DNA of 44,142 bases from Clostridia bacterium (GTDB lineage: Bacteria > Bacillota > Clostridia > TANB77 > CAG-508). The translations under genes and the position numbers were made by a program. Of this stretch, positions 42,420 to 44,142 are shown one piece after another (the stretch's first letter is position 1; every line of letters starts with the position of its first letter). The notes under the pieces are model-generated. The model searched no databases. It worked only from the letters and a program-made list of their open reading frames with translations, and was not told the DNA's origin. The stretch covers positions 1 through 44,142 of the forward strand of contig JAFQIK010000020.1 of assembly GCA_017397545.1 (NCBI GenBank), in the 5' to 3' direction.

Positions 42420-42890
42420 GTGCCAAGAAGAGGATTTATAGCAAAAAGAGAAGTTTTACCAGATCCAATATATAATAGCAAAGTTGTTACAAAATTAATA
42501 AACAACGTAATGTTAGATGGTAAAAAAACAGTTGCTCAAAAAATAGTATATGATGCATTTGAAATTATAAAAGAAAAAGAAGGAAAAGATGCATTAGAAG
42601 TTTTTGAAGCAGCATTAAACAATATAATGCCAGTCCTTGAAGTTAAAGCAAGAAGAGTTGGTGGAGCTACATACCAAGTTCCAATGGAAATAAGAGCAGA
42701 AAGAAGACAAACTTTAGGATTAAGATGGCTAGTAAACTATGCTAGAAATAGACATGAAAAAACTATGGCTGAAAAATTAGCAAACGAAATAATAGATGCT
42801 ACAAACAGCACAGGTGGATCATTCAAGAAAAAAGAAGAAATGCATAGAATGGCAGAAGCTAATAAAGCTTTCGCACACTACAAATGGTAA
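42420..42890 (+). CDS. rpsG: 30S ribosomal protein S7
   Basis: The 156-residue protein has [73 protein letters not shown] and a C-terminal [12 protein letters not shown], all S7 signatures. It nucleates the 16S rRNA 3' domain. GTG 42420 follows AAAGGAGTGAAGAAT. It is normally followed by fusA, as here. Confidence 0.97.
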   Translation: MPRRGFIAKREVLPDPIYNSKVVTKLINNVMLDGKKTVAQKIVYDAFEIIKEKEGKDALEVFEAALNNIMPVLEVKARRVGGATYQVPMEIRAERRQTLGLRWLVNYARNRHEKTMAEKLANEIIDATNSTGGSFKKKEEMHRMAEANKAFAHYKW

Positions 42891-42892
42891 TT

Positions 42893-42976
42893 TAGAAGTG
42901 TGAAGTGTGAAGTGTGAAGTGCGAATATATTAATAATATAAAGTTCCCACCTCCCACATCTCACCTCCCACATCTG
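42893..42976. repeat. Family B element, short form
   Basis: Three direct gaagtgtgaa units are followed by cccacctcccacatc and cacctcccacatc arms. It lies between rpsG and fusA. Confidence 0.75.
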
Positions 42977-43031
42977 ATTTATTTAGTATAAGAGATAAAA
43001 TAATTTAAATAATAAATTAGGAGGAGAAAAA

Positions 43032-44142
43032 ATGGCAGGTAGAGCATTTCCGTTAGAGAGAACAAGAAATATAGGAATAATGGCTCACATCGATGCAGGA
43101 AAAACAACAACAACAGAAAGAATTCTTTTCTATACAGGTGTTAACCACAAAATAGGAGAAACTCACGAAGGTGAAGCTACTATGGACTGGATGGCACAAG
43201 AACAAGAAAGAGGTATTACAATTACTTCTGCTGCAACAACATGTACATGGTTAAATCATAGAATTAACATTATAGATACTCCAGGTCACGTTGATTTTAC
43301 AGTTGAAGTTGAAAGATCTTTAAGAGTATTAGATGGTTCTGTTACAGTATTTTGTGCAAAAGGTGGAGTTCAACCTCAATCAGAAACTGTTTGGAGACAA
43401 GCAGATAAATACGGTGTTCCAAGAATGGCATATGTAAACAAAATGGATACTACAGGAGCAGATTTTTTTGCTTGTGTAAACCAAATGAAAGATAGATTAA
43501 ATGCAAATGCAATTCCAGTTGAAATACCAGTTGGAGCTGAAGATACATTTGCAGGAATCGTTGATTTAATAAAAATGAAAGCATTCATCCATAAAGATGA
43601 TTTAGGAAAAGTTATTGAAGAAACAGATATTCCAGCAGACTTAGTTGAAACAGCTAACAAATTTAGATCAGAAATGGTAGAAGCAGCTGCAGAACAAGAT
43701 GATGAATTAATGATGAAATATCTAGAAGAAGGAGAACTTTCTGAAGAAGAAATCAAAAAAGGTTTAAGACTAGGAACATTAGCTAATAAAATAGTTCCAG
43801 TTTGCTGTGGTTCATCATATAAAAACAAAGGTGTTCAAGAATTATTAAACTACATTGTAGAATTCATGCCATCACCATTAGATATACCAGCTATAAAAGG
43901 TGTAACAACAAGTGGTGAAGAAACAGAAAGAAAAACATCTGACACAGAACCTTTCGCAGCATTAGCATTTAAAATTGCAACTGACCCATTTGTTGGAAAA
44001 CTTTGTTTCTTTAGAGTTTACTCAGGAACATTAGAATCAGGATCAACAGTATTAAATGCAAACAAAGATAAAAAAGAAAGAATCGGAAGAATTCTTCAAA
44101 TGCATGCAAATCATAGAGAAGATATAGATAAAGTATATTCTG
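43032..44142 (+). CDS. fusA: Elongation factor G (3' part outside window)
   Basis: The frame from ATG 43032 (AGGAGGAGAAAAA site) is open to the window end and covers 370 residues of a ~690-residue protein. It begins [20 protein letters not shown] and has the G1 motif [15 protein letters not shown], the switch segment [14 protein letters not shown]3 DTPGHVDF and G4 NKMD. The G' domain and the start of domain II ([19 protein letters not shown]) follow. It catalyses ribosome translocation. Two CGG trinucleotides (TAC GGT, ATC GGA) lie across codons and need no shift. Confidence 0.97.
   Translation, partial: MAGRAFPLERTRNIGIMAHIDAGKTTTTERILFYTGVNHKIGETHEGEATMDWMAQEQERGITITSAATTCTWLNHRINIIDTPGHVDFTVEVERSLRVLDGSVTVFCAKGGVQPQSETVWRQADKYGVPRMAYVNKMDTTGADFFACVNQMKDRLNANAIPVEIPVGAEDTFAGIVDLIKMKAFIHKDDLGKVIEETDIPADLVETANKFRSEMVEAAAEQDDELMMKYLEEGELSEEEIKKGLRLGTLANKIVPVCCGSSYKNKGVQELLNYIVEFMPSPLDIPAIKGVTTSGEETERKTSDTEPFAALAFKIATDPFVGKLCFFRVYSGTLESGSTVLNANKDKKERIGRILQMHANHREDIDKVYS

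Noticed and set aside
9824..42976. Family B elements as a CRISPR array
   Set aside because: Copies are scattered over 33 kb, not in tandem with regular spacers, and no cas gene is present.

Overview
The window comes from an AT-rich, Gram-positive, Clostridia-like bacterium. The evidence is roughly 70% or more A+T, strong AGGAGG-type ribosome sites, TTGACA/TATAAT promoters, and spo0A, yyaC, carD, dnaG-rpoD and the hup/rpsL/rpsG/fusA block. The density of small palindromic repeats and the prepilin-like proteins suggest an uncultured gut-type lineage, but the genus cannot be named from sequence alone. MAIN OBSERVATION: ten genes are broken in the standard reading, and all thirteen breaks are the same event. 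An in-frame CGG triplet is followed by a +1 shift, so that C is skipped or CGGN is read as four bases, and a conserved glycine (GGN) is restored. This occurs in baiN, yigZ (twice), yyaC, feoB (twice, minus strand), an endonuclease/exonuclease/phosphatase (minus), a large membrane protein, lspA, rluD, rluB (twice) and a VirD4-like ATPase (minus, inside its P-loop). I found no in-frame CGG anywhere else in a gene, while about 38 CGG trinucleotides lying across codon boundaries are read normally. The other arginine codons (CGT, CGC, CGA, AGA, AGG) are used as usual. This looks like genome-scale programmed +1 frameshifting or quadruplet decoding of CGGN as glycine. The responsible tRNA is not in the window. 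LAYOUT: 1-4060 holds a partial surface/pilin-like protein, a CNNM/CBS (HlyC/CorC) protein and a YnbB-type PLP enzyme. 4100-7400 holds baiN, yigZ and spo0A with repeats. 7400-9050 is a repeat-rich stretch with an anchored hypothetical protein and a 31-residue small ORF. 9050-14600 holds an acyl-ACP thioesterase, a U32 peptidase, an amidase-domain protein, yyaC and small proteins. 14700-19550 holds a NatAB-like ABC exporter and the feoAB iron importer. 19730-24110 holds dut, carD, dnaG and rpoD. 24120-25740 holds repeats, an unknown protein, tRNA-Met and small ORFs. 25740-30310 holds scpB, a prepilin-like gene, a hypothetical, greA, an SSB-like protein and the EEP phosphatase. 30560-35630 holds a membrane protein, lspA, rluD, rluB and an S1-domain protein. 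35740-39170 is a convergent pair, a winged-helix-like protein and a VirD4-like ATPase. 39450-44142 holds a flippase, hup, rpsL, rpsG and the start of fusA. REPEATS: at least four dispersed families lie between, and once inside, genes: (A) 25-30 bp GC-rich palindromes beginning tgtagggg, about 18 copies; (B) about 125 bp elements with gaagtgtgaag/cttcacac arms; (C) about 124 bp elements with co-varying terminal stems; (D) about 150 bp structured elements with co-varying helices and a possible pseudoknot. A 192-194 bp block containing a terminator is also duplicated around 7907-8854. No CRISPR array, rRNA or transposase gene was seen.
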